Source: Bacteroidales bacterium UBA1197 (GTDB taxonomy: Bacteria > Bacteroidota > Bacteroidia > Bacteroidales > UBA932). Taken from it: a DNA stretch of 29,161 bases. Position 1 is the first letter of the stretch; every line of letters begins with the position of its first letter. Below the pieces are notes generated by a model. The model ran no database searches. It was not told where the DNA came from and saw only the letters and a program-made list of their open reading frames with translations. Below, in pieces: positions 6,910 through 15,190 of the stretch. The position numbers and the translations under genes were made by a program. The stretch spans positions 1 through 29,161 of the forward strand of contig DBYB01000022.1 in assembly GCA_002309995.1 (NCBI GenBank), given 5' to 3'.

Positions 6910-8838
6910 ATGAGCAAGCATTTCACTCTTCCTTACGAAGGCGGCCTTATCCAGGATAACCTGCCTGCCGGAATACTTCACACTTACGAGAAAATATGGA
7001 CCAAGGTGTTCGAGGAATCGCGTCCCGCATCCTACGAGATAGCAGACCTCATAGTCAACTCCATCAATGACCACAAGGAAGGCCTCTTCCGTCTCGGCCT
7101 CACCACCGGTTCCACCCCCACCTCACTCTACAATGAGCTCGCCCGCCGCCACGCGGCAGGCAAGGTATCTTTCAAGAACGTGGAGGTTGTCTCCATAGAC
7201 GAGTACTACCCGTCTTCCAAAGATGAACTCCAGAGCCGCAACTGCAGGCTGCACGAGGCCCTTCTCAACAAGGTAGATATCCTTCCGGAGAACGTCCATA
7301 TTCCCGACGGCACCGTGCCTCAGGAGCGCCTGGAAGAGTATTGCCGCAAGTTCGACGCCCTCGCCCGCGGGCTTGACCTTCTGGTCATAGGCATAGGCGA
7401 GCAGGGCCAGGTAGGCTTCAACGAGGCCGGCTCCAACGACAAGACCCGCACCCGCGTGGTGAAACTCTCCTATGCATCGCGCAAGCGCCAGGCCGCCAAC
7501 TTCAACCACGATATGGCAGCCACGCCCGACAAGGCCATTACCCTGGGCATCGGCACTATGCTCTCCGCCAAGCACATCATCCTGATGGCCTGGGGCGAAG
7601 ACAAGGCTCCTGCCGTCAAGGCCATTGCAGAAGGCAACATCGATCCCGCCTGCCCGGCATCCTGGCTGCAGAGGCACGACCACATTTCGTTCTACGTGGA
7701 CGATGCGGCCGCAAGTATGCTCACCCGCTCAGTGGCCCCCTGGCTCGTCGGCCCCTGCGACTGGACGCCCAAATTCATCCGCAAGGCTGTGGTATGGCTC
7801 TGCCAGACCGTCGGTAAACCCATCCTCAAGCTCACAGAGAAGGATTATCTCGACAACAACCTCAGCGAACTTCTTGAGCAGGTCGGCAGTTTCGACAAGA
7901 TTAACATAGACGTATTCAACGACCTTCAGCATACCATTACCGGCTGGCCCGGCGGCAAGCCCGGCGCGACGGACGATGCAACCCGCCCCGTTCGCTCGGA
8001 ACCGTATCCCAAGACCGTGCTGCTGTTCTCGCCGCACCCCGACGACGACGTGATTTCAATGGGCGGTACCTTTATCCGCCTTGTTACTCAGGGGCACGAC
8101 GTGCACGTGGCATATGAGACCTCCGGCAACGTGGCCGTGAACGACGACTTCGTGCTGCAGATGATTGACTGCTCGCACCAGCTCGGCTACTCCGACAAGT
8201 ATGACGAGGTGAAGGCCCTGGTCGATTCCAAACAGCCCGGCGAGCCCGAGCCGAGGGCCCTGCTGAACATCAAGGGCGCCATACGCCGCAGCGAGGCAAG
8301 GGGAGCCGTGCGTTCCTTCGGACTCAACGACAATACCAACGTGCATTTCCTCAACCTCCCGTTCTACGAGTCGGGCGGCATCAAGAAGAATCCCCGTACT
8401 CAGGCCGACGTTGACATTATCAAGGATCTCATCGTGAGCCTCAAGCCCCATATGATATTTATGGCAGGCGACCTGGCCGACCCTCACGGCACCCACCGTG
8501 TGTGTACCGAGGCCGCACTGGAGGCCCTGGAGCAGCTCAAGGCGGAGAATCATCCCTGGCTGGAGCAGACCCACGTGTGGCTCTACAGAGGTGCCTGGAT
8601 GGAGTGGGAGCTTGGCCGCGTGGATATGGCAGTGCCTCTGTCTCCCGACGAGGTCGTGAAGAAGCGTCACGCTATCTTCCGCCACATCTCGCAGAAAGAC
8701 ATCGTTCCCTTCCCGGGCGAAGACAGCCGCGAGTTCTGGCAGAGGGCCGAGGAGCGCACATCTAACACCGCCCGCCTGTACGACCAACTGGGTATGGCGG
8801 AATATCAGGCAATGGAAGTATTCTTAAAATTATATTAG
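6910..8838 (+). CDS. NagB-like (degenerate) / PIG-L deacetylase fusion protein
   Basis: A 642-aa two-domain protein. Residues about 40-290 resemble glucosamine-6-phosphate deaminase (GLTTGSTP 63-70, SIDEYY 95-100). Residues about 365-580 are a PIG-L/LmbE-type zinc deacetylase with SPHPDDD (374-380) and PHGTH (525-529), a family that removes N-acetyl groups from sugars. In the NagB half the segment normally reading GEDGHIAFNE is GEQGQVGFNE (163-172): the equivalents of E. coli Asp141 and His143 are Gln165 and Gln167, while Asp72 (Asp97) and Glu148 (Glu172) are kept. That half is therefore probably not a normal deaminase and may bind the sugar phosphate or regulate. I recall fusions of this shape annotated in Bacteroides as deaminase-like proteins. 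No signal peptide; cytoplasmic. It lies 4 bases before a canonical nagB. Confidence 0.9.
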   Translation: MSKHFTLPYEGGLIQDNLPAGILHTYEKIWTKVFEESRPASYEIADLIVNSINDHKEGLFRLGLTTGSTPTSLYNELARRHAAGKVSFKNVEVVSIDEYYPSSKDELQSRNCRLHEALLNKVDILPENVHIPDGTVPQERLEEYCRKFDALARGLDLLVIGIGEQGQVGFNEAGSNDKTRTRVVKLSYASRKRQAANFNHDMAATPDKAITLGIGTMLSAKHIILMAWGEDKAPAVKAIAEGNIDPACPASWLQRHDHISFYVDDAAASMLTRSVAPWLVGPCDWTPKFIRKAVVWLCQTVGKPILKLTEKDYLDNNLSELLEQVGSFDKINIDVFNDLQHTITGWPGGKPGATDDATRPVRSEPYPKTVLLFSPHPDDDVISMGGTFIRLVTQGHDVHVAYETSGNVAVNDDFVLQMIDCSHQLGYSDKYDEVKALVDSKQPGEPEPRALLNIKGAIRRSEARGAVRSFGLNDNTNVHFLNLPFYESGGIKKNPRTQADVDIIKDLIVSLKPHMIFMAGDLADPHGTHRVCTEAALEALEQLKAENHPWLEQTHVWLYRGAWMEWELGRVDMAVPLSPDEVVKKRHAIFRHISQKDIVPFPGEDSREFWQRAEERTSNTARLYDQLGMAEYQAMEVFLKLY

Positions 8839-8842
8839 TAAC

Positions 8843-9622
8843 ATGAAACTTATTATCAGAGACACCATGAAGGAGGCCTCCGTATGGGCCGCCAATTACA
8901 TTGCAGAAAAGATCAACGAGAAGGCAGCGCGCACCAGCGAGCCGTTCGTAATCGGCCTTTGCACCGGTTCCACTCCTATCGAGACCTACAATGAGCTCAT
9001 CCGCCTGGTGAAGGCCGGAAAGGTTTCCTTCAAGAACGTAGTTTCTTTCAATATGGACGAGTACGTGGGCCTGCCCGTCGAGCATCCCGAGAGCTACCAC
9101 AGCTTTATGGCCAAGTATCTCTTCGACCATATCGACCAGCCCAAGGAGAACATCCACATCCTCGACGGCAACGCTCCCGACCTCGATGCCGAGTGCGCAG
9201 CTTATGAGAAGGCCATCGAGAAGGCCGGCGGCTTCGACCTCTTCCTCGGCGGCATTGGCGAGGACGGCCACATCGCTTTCAACGAGCCTTTCTCCTCCCT
9301 GGCATCCCGCACCCGCGTAATCTCCCTGACTCCCCAGACCCGTGAGGTCAACTCCCGTTTCTTCGACAACGATCCCGAGAAGGTGCCTGCACAGGCTATG
9401 TCCGTCGGCGTTGCCACCGTTACCGGAGCAAAGGAAGTCGTGGTGCTCGCATTCGGTTCCAAGAAGGCCCACGCCATCAAGGACGCAGTCGAGGGCCCCG
9501 TTTCCCACTACTGCACAGTGAGCGCCCTTCAGATGCACCCCTGCGCCATCATCGCTTGCGACGATGCTGCTGCCGGTGAACTCAAGGTTAACAGCTACCG
9601 TTACTTCAAGGCTACCGAATAG
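8843..9622 (+). CDS. nagB: Glucosamine-6-phosphate deaminase
   Basis: Converts glucosamine-6-phosphate to fructose-6-phosphate and ammonia, the last step of amino-sugar catabolism, in the cytoplasm. The 259-aa protein keeps every active-site residue at the same numbers as E. coli NagB: Asp72 in NMDEYVGL, and Asp141, His143 and Glu148 in GEDGHIAFNE. It starts at an ATG 4 bases after the stop of the NagB-like/PIG-L gene, with which it shares the stretch AGKVSFKNV, indicating an old duplication. Its TAG stop overlaps the GTG start of the sulfatase gene by one base, so the three are very likely one transcript. Whether allosteric control by GlcNAc-6-phosphate is retained cannot be judged. Confidence 0.97.
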   Translation: MKLIIRDTMKEASVWAANYIAEKINEKAARTSEPFVIGLCTGSTPIETYNELIRLVKAGKVSFKNVVSFNMDEYVGLPVEHPESYHSFMAKYLFDHIDQPKENIHILDGNAPDLDAECAAYEKAIEKAGGFDLFLGGIGEDGHIAFNEPFSSLASRTRVISLTPQTREVNSRFFDNDPEKVPAQAMSVGVATVTGAKEVVVLAFGSKKAHAIKDAVEGPVSHYCTVSALQMHPCAIIACDDAAAGELKVNSYRYFKATE

Positions 9623-11199
9623 TGAAAGGAAAGGCTTTCGCAGGTCTTGCGACTTTGCTGCCCCTGGTCTCCTGCGCCGACAGGACTCAGGGGCAGCCTA
9701 ATATTGTGTTCTTCCTGGTCGATGACTTCGGCTGGGTGGACAGCAGCGTACAGTACGGCGACGAACTGTACCCCAACAACCTGAGGTTCAACACTCCCAA
9801 TATGCAGCGCCTCAGCGAGCGCAGCACGGTGTTCGGGAACGCATACGCGTGCCCTGTATCCACTCCGACTCGAACCAGTATAATGACAGGAATGAATGCC
9901 GCCCACACCGGCATAACCAACTGGACGTCGGTCGTACGCGATACGCCTTCTGATGCAACCGGCGGCGGTTTCTGGATGGCGGAAAACAAGGGGAGCGGGA
10001 ATGCCGCCGCAGGCGACCTGCTCGCACGCCCCGACTGGAACGTGAACGGCATCAGCCCCGTGCCCGGAGTGCCGCATACCCAGTATGCCAACTCAATGGT
10101 GCAGTACCTCAAGGACGCCGGCTACTTTACCATTCACGTGGGCAAGGCGCACTGGGCTTCTGCAGGCACGCCCGGCGTTAACCCTTACAACCACGGATTC
10201 TGCGTGAACATCGCCGGCACGATGGCCGGAATGCCCCGCGATTACAGCGGAAAGGACAATTACGGCAACACCAGGGAACGCTGGAACGACTTCGCCGTTC
10301 AGAACCTGGTGGAGTACTATGGTACGGAGACCCATTTGACCGAAGCTCTTACGAAGGAGGCCCTGAAGGCGCTGGATTATCCTATCAGGCACAAGCAGCC
10401 GTTCTACCTGTATCTGGCCAGCTATGCCACGCACACGCCCATTCAGGCCGACGAACGCTTCGCCCAGAAGTACCGCGACGCCGGTATGGATGAGGGTCAG
10501 GCGGCCTACGCCTCTCTGGTCGAGGGCGTTGACGTTAGCCTTGGCGAAGTGCTGGATTTCCTGGACGAGAAGGGGATCGCCGACAATACCATCGTCATCT
10601 TTATGACCGACAACGGCGGCAACTCCGAGAACAAGCAGAAGGGCGGCGTGCTGCACACCCAGAACCTGCCGCTCCGCGAGGGCAAGGGCTCCTGCTACGA
10701 AGGCGGAATCCGCGTGCCCCTGATGATTTACGTGCCCGGAAAGACGCAGGTCGGCAAGTGCAACGTGCCGGTTATCTGTGAAGATATGTTCCCGACCATC
10801 CTCGATATGGCAGGAGTGAAGGGCTGGACGGCCGTTCAGCAGGTGGACGGACAGTCAATCCTGCCGCTGGTGACGGGGGAGGGAAAGGGTCCTGCGGAGG
10901 AACGTCCGCTCATTTTCCACTATCCGCACAAGTGGAAGCCCTACGACCTCGTGGACATCGACTTCCTGAGCGCCGTGAGGCTTGGAGACTGGAAACTGGT
11001 GTACCGCATTGCGCAAGGATCGCTGGAACTGTACAATCTGAAAGAGGATATTGGGGAAACGGTCAATGTGGCCGACAGTCATCCGGAAATCACGCGGCAA
11101 CTTGCCGTCACCCTGTCGGACAGCCTGCGGGCCTGGCATTCGCCTATGCCCGTAGTCGTGCAGACCGGGCTTCCTGCTCCTTATCCTGATGAAATCTAA
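9622..11199 (+). CDS. Ser-type S1 sulfatase, predicted lipoprotein
   Basis: A 525-aa formylglycine-dependent sulfatase. The GTG start overlaps the nagB stop and opens a lipoprotein signal, LLPLVSC (Cys18), so the enzyme is probably anchored to a membrane facing the periplasm or cell surface. The modified residue is Ser80 in STPTR (80-84), a serine-type site matured by an anaerobic radical-SAM sulfatase-maturing enzyme, which is not in the window. Other expected residues are visible: metal ligands Asp34, Asp35, Asp330 and Asn331 (DNGGN), Lys175 and His177 (VGKAHWAS), and His271. Sitting after nagB it may remove sulfate from amino sugars such as sulfated GlcNAc of mucin or glycosaminoglycans; that substrate is inferred from context only. 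Confidence 0.93.
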   Translation: MKGKAFAGLATLLPLVSCADRTQGQPNIVFFLVDDFGWVDSSVQYGDELYPNNLRFNTPNMQRLSERSTVFGNAYACPVSTPTRTSIMTGMNAAHTGITNWTSVVRDTPSDATGGGFWMAENKGSGNAAAGDLLARPDWNVNGISPVPGVPHTQYANSMVQYLKDAGYFTIHVGKAHWASAGTPGVNPYNHGFCVNIAGTMAGMPRDYSGKDNYGNTRERWNDFAVQNLVEYYGTETHLTEALTKEALKALDYPIRHKQPFYLYLASYATHTPIQADERFAQKYRDAGMDEGQAAYASLVEGVDVSLGEVLDFLDEKGIADNTIVIFMTDNGGNSENKQKGGVLHTQNLPLREGKGSCYEGGIRVPLMIYVPGKTQVGKCNVPVICEDMFPTILDMAGVKGWTAVQQVDGQSILPLVTGEGKGPAEERPLIFHYPHKWKPYDLVDIDFLSAVRLGDWKLVYRIAQGSLELYNLKEDIGETVNVADSHPEITRQLAVTLSDSLRAWHSPMPVVVQTGLPAPYPDEI

Positions 11200-11208
11200 G
11201 TTGCCGGG

Positions 11209-11592
11209 CTAGTCTTCCAGCATCTCCCTTAGCGCATCGAGCTCCCGGCGGTCCTTCTTTGTAGGACGGCCGGAGCCTCGGTCGCGCTTGAGCACTATAG
11301 TCTCGTGGGGCGCGTGGAACTTGGCCTTCTCGCTCTCGGGAGTGAGGTCTTCCGCATAGTCGGGAACGAGCTGTGCGCCCATACGGTTCTCGCTGAGTTG
11401 CAGTACCTTGTAACTGAGTGAGGCGGGGCCCTTGTGGACTTCTATGGTGTCGCCGACCTTCACTGCCTTGCTGGGCTTGGCAACGGTGCCGTTGATGCGC
11501 ACCTTGTTGCCGGCGCAGGCGTCGGTGGCGTCGCTGCGCGTCTTGTAAACGCGTATGGCCCAGAGGTATTTGTCTATCCTTATGCTGTCCAT
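11209..11592 (-). CDS. hslR: S4-domain RNA-binding protein, Hsp15 (HslR)-like
   Basis: A 127-aa protein with an N-terminal S4 RNA-binding domain: IRIDKYLWAIRVYKTRSDA at residues 4-22 and KVRINGTVAKPSKAVKVGD next. The C-terminal tail is basic, with GRPTKKDRRE near the end. E. coli Hsp15 binds stalled 50S subunits carrying nascent chains and helps recycle them; relatives in this phylum are usually just called S4-domain proteins. The ATG lies one base after the TGA of the upstream DJ-1-like gene (TGATATG), so they form a two-gene operon. Its stop faces the sulfatase stop with 9 bases between, leaving no room for a separate terminator. Confidence 0.85.
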   Translation of the reverse strand: MDSIRIDKYLWAIRVYKTRSDATDACAGNKVRINGTVAKPSKAVKVGDTIEVHKGPASLSYKVLQLSENRMGAQLVPDYAEDLTPESEKAKFHAPHETIVLKRDRGSGRPTKKDRRELDALREMLED

Positions 11593-11593
11593 A

Positions 11594-12172
11594 TCAGAGA
11601 GTTTTCAGGTACATCGCGTGACGAACCGTTTCCACTTTTTCCGGAGCCAGGAGGCTGAGTATCTCCAGGGCGAAACTCACGGCGTGCCCTGCGCTGCGGC
11701 CGGTGATAACGCGCCCGCTGCGCACGGCAGGCTTGGGCACGAACTTGCAGCCTTCCGCCTCAAGGTAGGGCTCGAAGCCGTCGAAGCAGGTAACTTCCTT
11801 GCCGCAGAGCACGCTGCCCAACTGGCTGAGCACCAGGCCTGGCGCGGCGCAGATGGCGGCTACCGTGCCGCCCGCTGCATAATGGGCCTTCATTGCCTCC
11901 ATAAGGGGCTCGCAGGCCGCCAGGTTCTTCGTTCCGGGCATTCCGCCGGGGAAAATCATCACGTCTTTTTCCGTGGTGCCGGCAGCGTCGGAGTCGAGGT
12001 CTTCGAGCAGTAGGTCGGCGAAGAGTGATACGCCGTGGGAACTCTCCACTTGCGGCTCGTCGTAGATTGAAACCAGTTTAACTTCAATGCCGCCCCTGCG
12101 GAGAACGTCGTTGGTAGCCAGTGCTTCAACATCCTCGAAGCCGTCGGCCAGAAATATGTTTATGCCTTTCAT
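11594..12172 (-). CDS. DJ-1/PfpI (ThiJ/YajL-like) family protein
   Basis: A 192-aa protein of the DJ-1 subfamily, class I glutamine-amidotransferase-like fold. I chose the ATG at 12172 (MKGINIFLADGFEDVEA) over the ORF extension to 12190. The conserved acidic residue (Glu16 in FEDVEA) and the nucleophile-elbow Cys108 in AAICAAPG are present, as is IFPGGMPG (73-80). Family members act in protection from oxidative and carbonyl stress, as chaperones or proposed deglycases; the precise activity is not determined by sequence. It is the first gene of the pair with the S4 protein and diverges from manA. Confidence 0.88.
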   Translation of the reverse strand: MKGINIFLADGFEDVEALATNDVLRRGGIEVKLVSIYDEPQVESSHGVSLFADLLLEDLDSDAAGTTEKDVMIFPGGMPGTKNLAACEPLMEAMKAHYAAGGTVAAICAAPGLVLSQLGSVLCGKEVTCFDGFEPYLEAEGCKFVPKPAVRSGRVITGRSAGHAVSFALEILSLLAPEKVETVRHAMYLKTL

Positions 12173-12207
12173 AAGTCTTTGTTTCCACAATATTACTGAT
12201 TTTTCCG

Positions 12208-12215
12208 TATTTTTG
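12208..12215 (+). promoter_or_regulatory. -7 box TATTTTTG for manA
   Basis: Perfect TAnnTTTG match, 19 bases before the manA ATG at 12235, in the 62-base divergent region with the DJ-1-like gene. No convincing -33 element at the usual spacing. Confidence 0.55.
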
Positions 12216-12234
12216 CACCATAATCAGAGCGAAA

Positions 12235-13200
12235 ATGGAAGAAAAGAAACTATATCCCTTCAGGTTCTGCAGCCTGCGCGACGAGTATCCGTGGGGCTCA
12301 GACGAATTCCTGCTGGCCGACCTCGGCTACCGCGATTCCCTGGTACGCAACGGCTGGCTGGGCGGAAACGCCATCAGCGAAGTAATGGATACCTATATGG
12401 ACCGTGTGGTGGGGGAGAACGTTTACGAGTTCTGGGGCAGGCAGTTCCCGGTGCAGGTTAAGCATATCAGAGTAAAGGGTAAAATGCCCCTCAGGGTGCA
12501 TCCCGATGCCGAAACCGCCAAGGACCGCTACGATTTCCTGGGACGCGAGAAACTGTGGTACGTGCTGCGTGCCGGAGCAGATGCGCGCCTGCTGCTCGGA
12601 TTCAAGGAGGATACGGATGCCAGTGCCCTTTATACAAAGTGTATGGACGGCAGCGTGGCAGGACTCCTGAACTCCATCAGCCCGAAGGCCGGAGATTTCT
12701 TCCATATTCGCCCGGGCGTGCCTCACGCCGCGGCTGGAGATGTTGAGATACTGGAAATCAGCGAGTCTTCGCCCCTCGACTTCTGCCTGTGCGGTTGGGG
12801 CGAGGAGGTTAGCCCGGACGAATTTGATGCAAGCCTGAACCTGGTGGACGCCCTGGACTTCATCGACTACAAGGCCTGGGAGAGGCCTGAGGCCCCTGCA
12901 CCAGCCGAGGGCGACCGTGCCGGCGTCACAAAACTCATTTCCATACCGGAATTCACCGTATCGCTCGTACCTTTGCGCGAGCCTTTGGCGGTTGAGGGCG
13001 GAGAATCGGATTCTTTCGTGCTCTATACTTGTATCGAGGGAGAGGCGTCAGTACAGATTGACGTTCTGGGCCGCAAGGCGCTGTTCCCGCTGCAGAAAGA
13101 TGAGGCGGTGCTTGTGCCTGCCGAGTGTTCCGATTTCTTTATCGTGCCGACGGCGCGGGATACGATGATCCTCGAGACTGCCGTCGCACACAGGGAATAG
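12235..13200 (+). CDS. manA: Mannose-6-phosphate isomerase, class I, short Bacteroides type
   Basis: Interconverts mannose-6-phosphate and fructose-6-phosphate, using zinc, in the cytoplasm; it links mannose use and GDP-sugar synthesis to glycolysis. The 321-aa protein has the cupin-like metal site motifs MPLRVHPD (residues 84-91) and, further on, IRPGVPHAAAG, plus LWYVL. It is shorter than the E. coli enzyme because the helical insert is lacking, as is common in Bacteroidota and Firmicutes. It stands alone with its own promoter; its stop lies 3 bases from the stop of the convergent ung gene. It feeds the same fructose-6-phosphate pool as MtlD and NagB in this window. Confidence 0.93.
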   Translation: MEEKKLYPFRFCSLRDEYPWGSDEFLLADLGYRDSLVRNGWLGGNAISEVMDTYMDRVVGENVYEFWGRQFPVQVKHIRVKGKMPLRVHPDAETAKDRYDFLGREKLWYVLRAGADARLLLGFKEDTDASALYTKCMDGSVAGLLNSISPKAGDFFHIRPGVPHAAAGDVEILEISESSPLDFCLCGWGEEVSPDEFDASLNLVDALDFIDYKAWERPEAPAPAEGDRAGVTKLISIPEFTVSLVPLREPLAVEGGESDSFVLYTCIEGEASVQIDVLGRKALFPLQKDEAVLVPAECSDFFIVPTARDTMILETAVAHRE

Positions 13201-13203
13201 CCG

Positions 13204-13875
13204 TCAGAGCCTCCAGTCTATCGGCTCCCGGCCTTCCGAGCGCAGAATGGCGTTGGCCTGGGAGAAGTGGCGGCATCCGAAGAAGGCGCCGCGGGCCAGC
13301 GGCGAGGGATGGGCGGCCTGCAGCACGAAGTGCTTGCCGGAGTCTATCAGAGGCGCCTTGGACCGGGCGTAATTACCCCAGAGCATAAAGACTACTCCGT
13401 CGCGTTTCTCTGATATACAGCGGATTACGGCATCGGTAAAGGTCTGCCAGCCTATGCCTGCGTGGGAGGTGGGCTCGCCGGCCCTTACGGTGAGCACCGC
13501 GTTCAGCAGCAGCACGCCCTGCCGGGCCCAGCCTTCGAGGTTGGGGCGGCCGGACATCTTCACTCCGAGGTCGTCTTCTATCTCCTTGAAGATATTCTTT
13601 AGCGACGGGGGAGCGGGCACGCCGTCGGGCACCGAGAACGAAAGCCCCATCGCCTGGCCGTAGCCATGGTACGGGTCCTGGCCCAGGATTACCACCTTCA
13701 CTTCGGGCAGCGGGCACAGGTCAAAAGCCCTGAAAATCTGGCTTCCGGGAGGATAGATATGAGCGCCGGAGGCCTTCTCTTCGTGCAGGCGGTGCACCAG
13801 TTCTGCAAAATATGGCTTTTCGAATTCCTCCGCGAGGGCCTCTTTCCAGCTGTCTTCTATCTTAACCTGTATCAT
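13204..13875 (-). CDS. ung: Uracil-DNA glycosylase, family 1
   Basis: Removes uracil from DNA, from dUTP misincorporation or cytosine deamination, starting base-excision repair. The 223-aa length matches the family. The water-activating loop GQDPYHGYGQA carries Asp67, the uracil-recognition segment LLLNAVLTV is present, and the DNA-intercalation loop HPSPLARGAFFGCRHFS carries His189. The ATG at 13875 is preceded by TATCTTTG with only four bases between, so the mRNA may start at the ATG itself. It diverges from coaD and converges with manA. Confidence 0.97.
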   Translation of the reverse strand: MIQVKIEDSWKEALAEEFEKPYFAELVHRLHEEKASGAHIYPPGSQIFRAFDLCPLPEVKVVILGQDPYHGYGQAMGLSFSVPDGVPAPPSLKNIFKEIEDDLGVKMSGRPNLEGWARQGVLLLNAVLTVRAGEPTSHAGIGWQTFTDAVIRCISEKRDGVVFMLWGNYARSKAPLIDSGKHFVLQAAHPSPLARGAFFGCRHFSQANAILRSEGREPIDWRL

Positions 13876-13879
13876 AAAG

Positions 13880-13887
13880 CAAAGATA
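13880..13887 (-). promoter_or_regulatory. -7 box TATCTTTG abutting the ung start codon
   Basis: Perfect TAnnTTTG on the minus strand ending 4 bases before the ATG at 13875. With the usual geometry, transcription would begin at or within a base or two of the start codon, giving a leaderless ung mRNA. Confidence 0.6.
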
Positions 13888-13899
13888 CGGAAAAATGGT

Positions 13900-13907
13900 T
13901 ATATTTG
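13900..13907 (+). promoter_or_regulatory. -7 box TATATTTG abutting the coaD start codon
   Basis: Perfect TAnnTTTG match ending 6 bases before the coaD ATG at 13914. The TTG at 13905, in frame upstream of that ATG, overlaps this box and is not a likely start. Only 38 bases separate the divergent ung and coaD start codons. Confidence 0.6.
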
Positions 13908-13913
13908 TACGTT

Positions 13914-14384
13914 ATGCACAAGACAGCACTGTTTCCCGGATCGTTCGATCCGTTCACCGCAGGCCATCTGAATATCCTGCGGCGTGCACTTACGATGTTC
14001 GACAAAGTCGTGATTGCCGTTGGCGTGAACCAGGACAAGCGGGGATTCTATACCAACGAGCAGAAGAAGGATATCATTCGCCAGGCTGTGAAGGGTATTG
14101 ACAACGTGGCGGTGATAGAGTATGACGGACTTACCGTAGATGTTTGCAGATCCCTTGGAATCAATCATATAGTAAGGGGAGTGCGGAATATGCTCGACTT
14201 CGAGAACGAGCGGGCGATAGCAGATGCCAACCGCCGCCTGGCCCCGGAGATAGAGACCATCATTATCCCTACCGCCCAGGAATTCGCACACATATCTTCC
14301 AGCGCGGTGCGCGACATACTGCGCCATAAGGGCGATACGTCGCTGTTTATGTCGGAAGGCGTAACTCTTCCGCCGGTTGAATGA
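13914..14384 (+). CDS. coaD: Phosphopantetheine adenylyltransferase
   Basis: Transfers AMP from ATP to 4'-phosphopantetheine, making dephospho-CoA, the penultimate step of CoA synthesis. The 156-aa protein from the ATG at 13914 opens with the nucleotidyltransferase signature FPGSFDPFTAGH (residues 7-18, with the TxGH His18) and has the second ATP motif ISSSAVRD toward the C-terminus and VRGVRNMLDFENE in the middle, all typical. Its TGA overlaps the ATG of the thioredoxin-like gene (ATGA), so the two are translationally coupled. Confidence 0.97.
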   Translation: MHKTALFPGSFDPFTAGHLNILRRALTMFDKVVIAVGVNQDKRGFYTNEQKKDIIRQAVKGIDNVAVIEYDGLTVDVCRSLGINHIVRGVRNMLDFENERAIADANRRLAPEIETIIIPTAQEFAHISSSAVRDILRHKGDTSLFMSEGVTLPPVE

Positions 14385-15190
14385 AACTTCTGCTCAGCAT
14401 ACTGATCTCGCTCGCAGCGGCCCTGCCCGGCCATCAGCCGGACAGCCTGATGCTGGCGAAACTGGACACTATGCTGGTGCACTACACCGCCGCCCTCGAG
14501 TATGAAAGCGTGGAGGTGAAGAACGGGGAGTGCGACTTTCTGATAAGTTCCGTCAGCGACTCCCTGCTTACCCAGCACATTGCACTGTGGCTGTTCGACC
14601 ATTATAAGGAATCTCCGGTGATGGGAGCCGAGGCCGTGGCCATCCACCTGTGGGACAATTGGTTCCAGCCCCGGAAGATACAGATGCGCAGCGAATACGA
14701 ACGCTTCGACGCCGAGGTGTTCGCCAACTTTAACCGTAATACCCTGCTGGGTATGAAGGCTCCGCAGGTAACTATGCTAAAGCCCTGCGGGGGGAGTATG
14801 GTCATCCCGCAGGAGGGCAGGTATTCCATATTATTCTTTTACGATACCGCTTGCGCCAAGTGCCGGATGGAGTCGGAACTGCTGCCGGGTGTGTTAAAGG
14901 AAATTACCTTCCCTGCAACCTTCTACGCAGTATATTGCGGCCAGGACAGGAAGGCCTGGAACACGTTCCGCTGCCAGTTCCGGGTGCGCAACCCAAAAGT
15001 AAAGGTGGTACACGTATGGGACCCGGAGATAAAGTCAAATTACCTGCTCCTGTACGGAGTTATTTCCACTCCCAGGCTGTATTTTGCCGACACAGACGGA
15101 GAAATTTTAGGCCGACGCCTTGAAATAGAATCACTTGCGGAAATAATTCACTATATTTGCGATTACTATGGGCAAGCGCAGAAACAATAA
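14381..15190 (+). CDS. Exported thioredoxin-like protein (Bacteroidota type)
   Basis: A 269-aa protein with a short hydrophobic N-terminus (LLLSILISLAAALPG) that looks like a signal peptide and a C-terminal thioredoxin fold with CAKC (Cys158, Cys161) in FFYDTACAKCRMESE and a cis-Pro in GVISTPRLYF. The roughly 120-residue N-terminal part is helical and resembles the DUF5106-type region found before thioredoxin domains in this phylum. It probably acts as a disulfide reductase or oxidase in the periplasm; the substrate is unknown. The start overlaps the coaD stop by 4 bases. The last 23 bases overlap the start of the RHH-like gene, whose promoter lies inside this gene. Confidence 0.83.
   Translation: MKLLLSILISLAAALPGHQPDSLMLAKLDTMLVHYTAALEYESVEVKNGECDFLISSVSDSLLTQHIALWLFDHYKESPVMGAEAVAIHLWDNWFQPRKIQMRSEYERFDAEVFANFNRNTLLGMKAPQVTMLKPCGGSMVIPQEGRYSILFFYDTACAKCRMESELLPGVLKEITFPATFYAVYCGQDRKAWNTFRCQFRVRNPKVKVVHVWDPEIKSNYLLLYGVISTPRLYFADTDGEILGRRLEIESLAEIIHYICDYYGQAQKQ
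15152..15159 (+). promoter_or_regulatory. -7 box TATATTTG for the RHH-like gene, inside the upstream coding region
   Basis: Perfect TAnnTTTG match 8 bases before the ATG at 15168, within the 3' end of the thioredoxin-like gene. It would give the small downstream gene independent expression and a very short leader. Confidence 0.5.
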
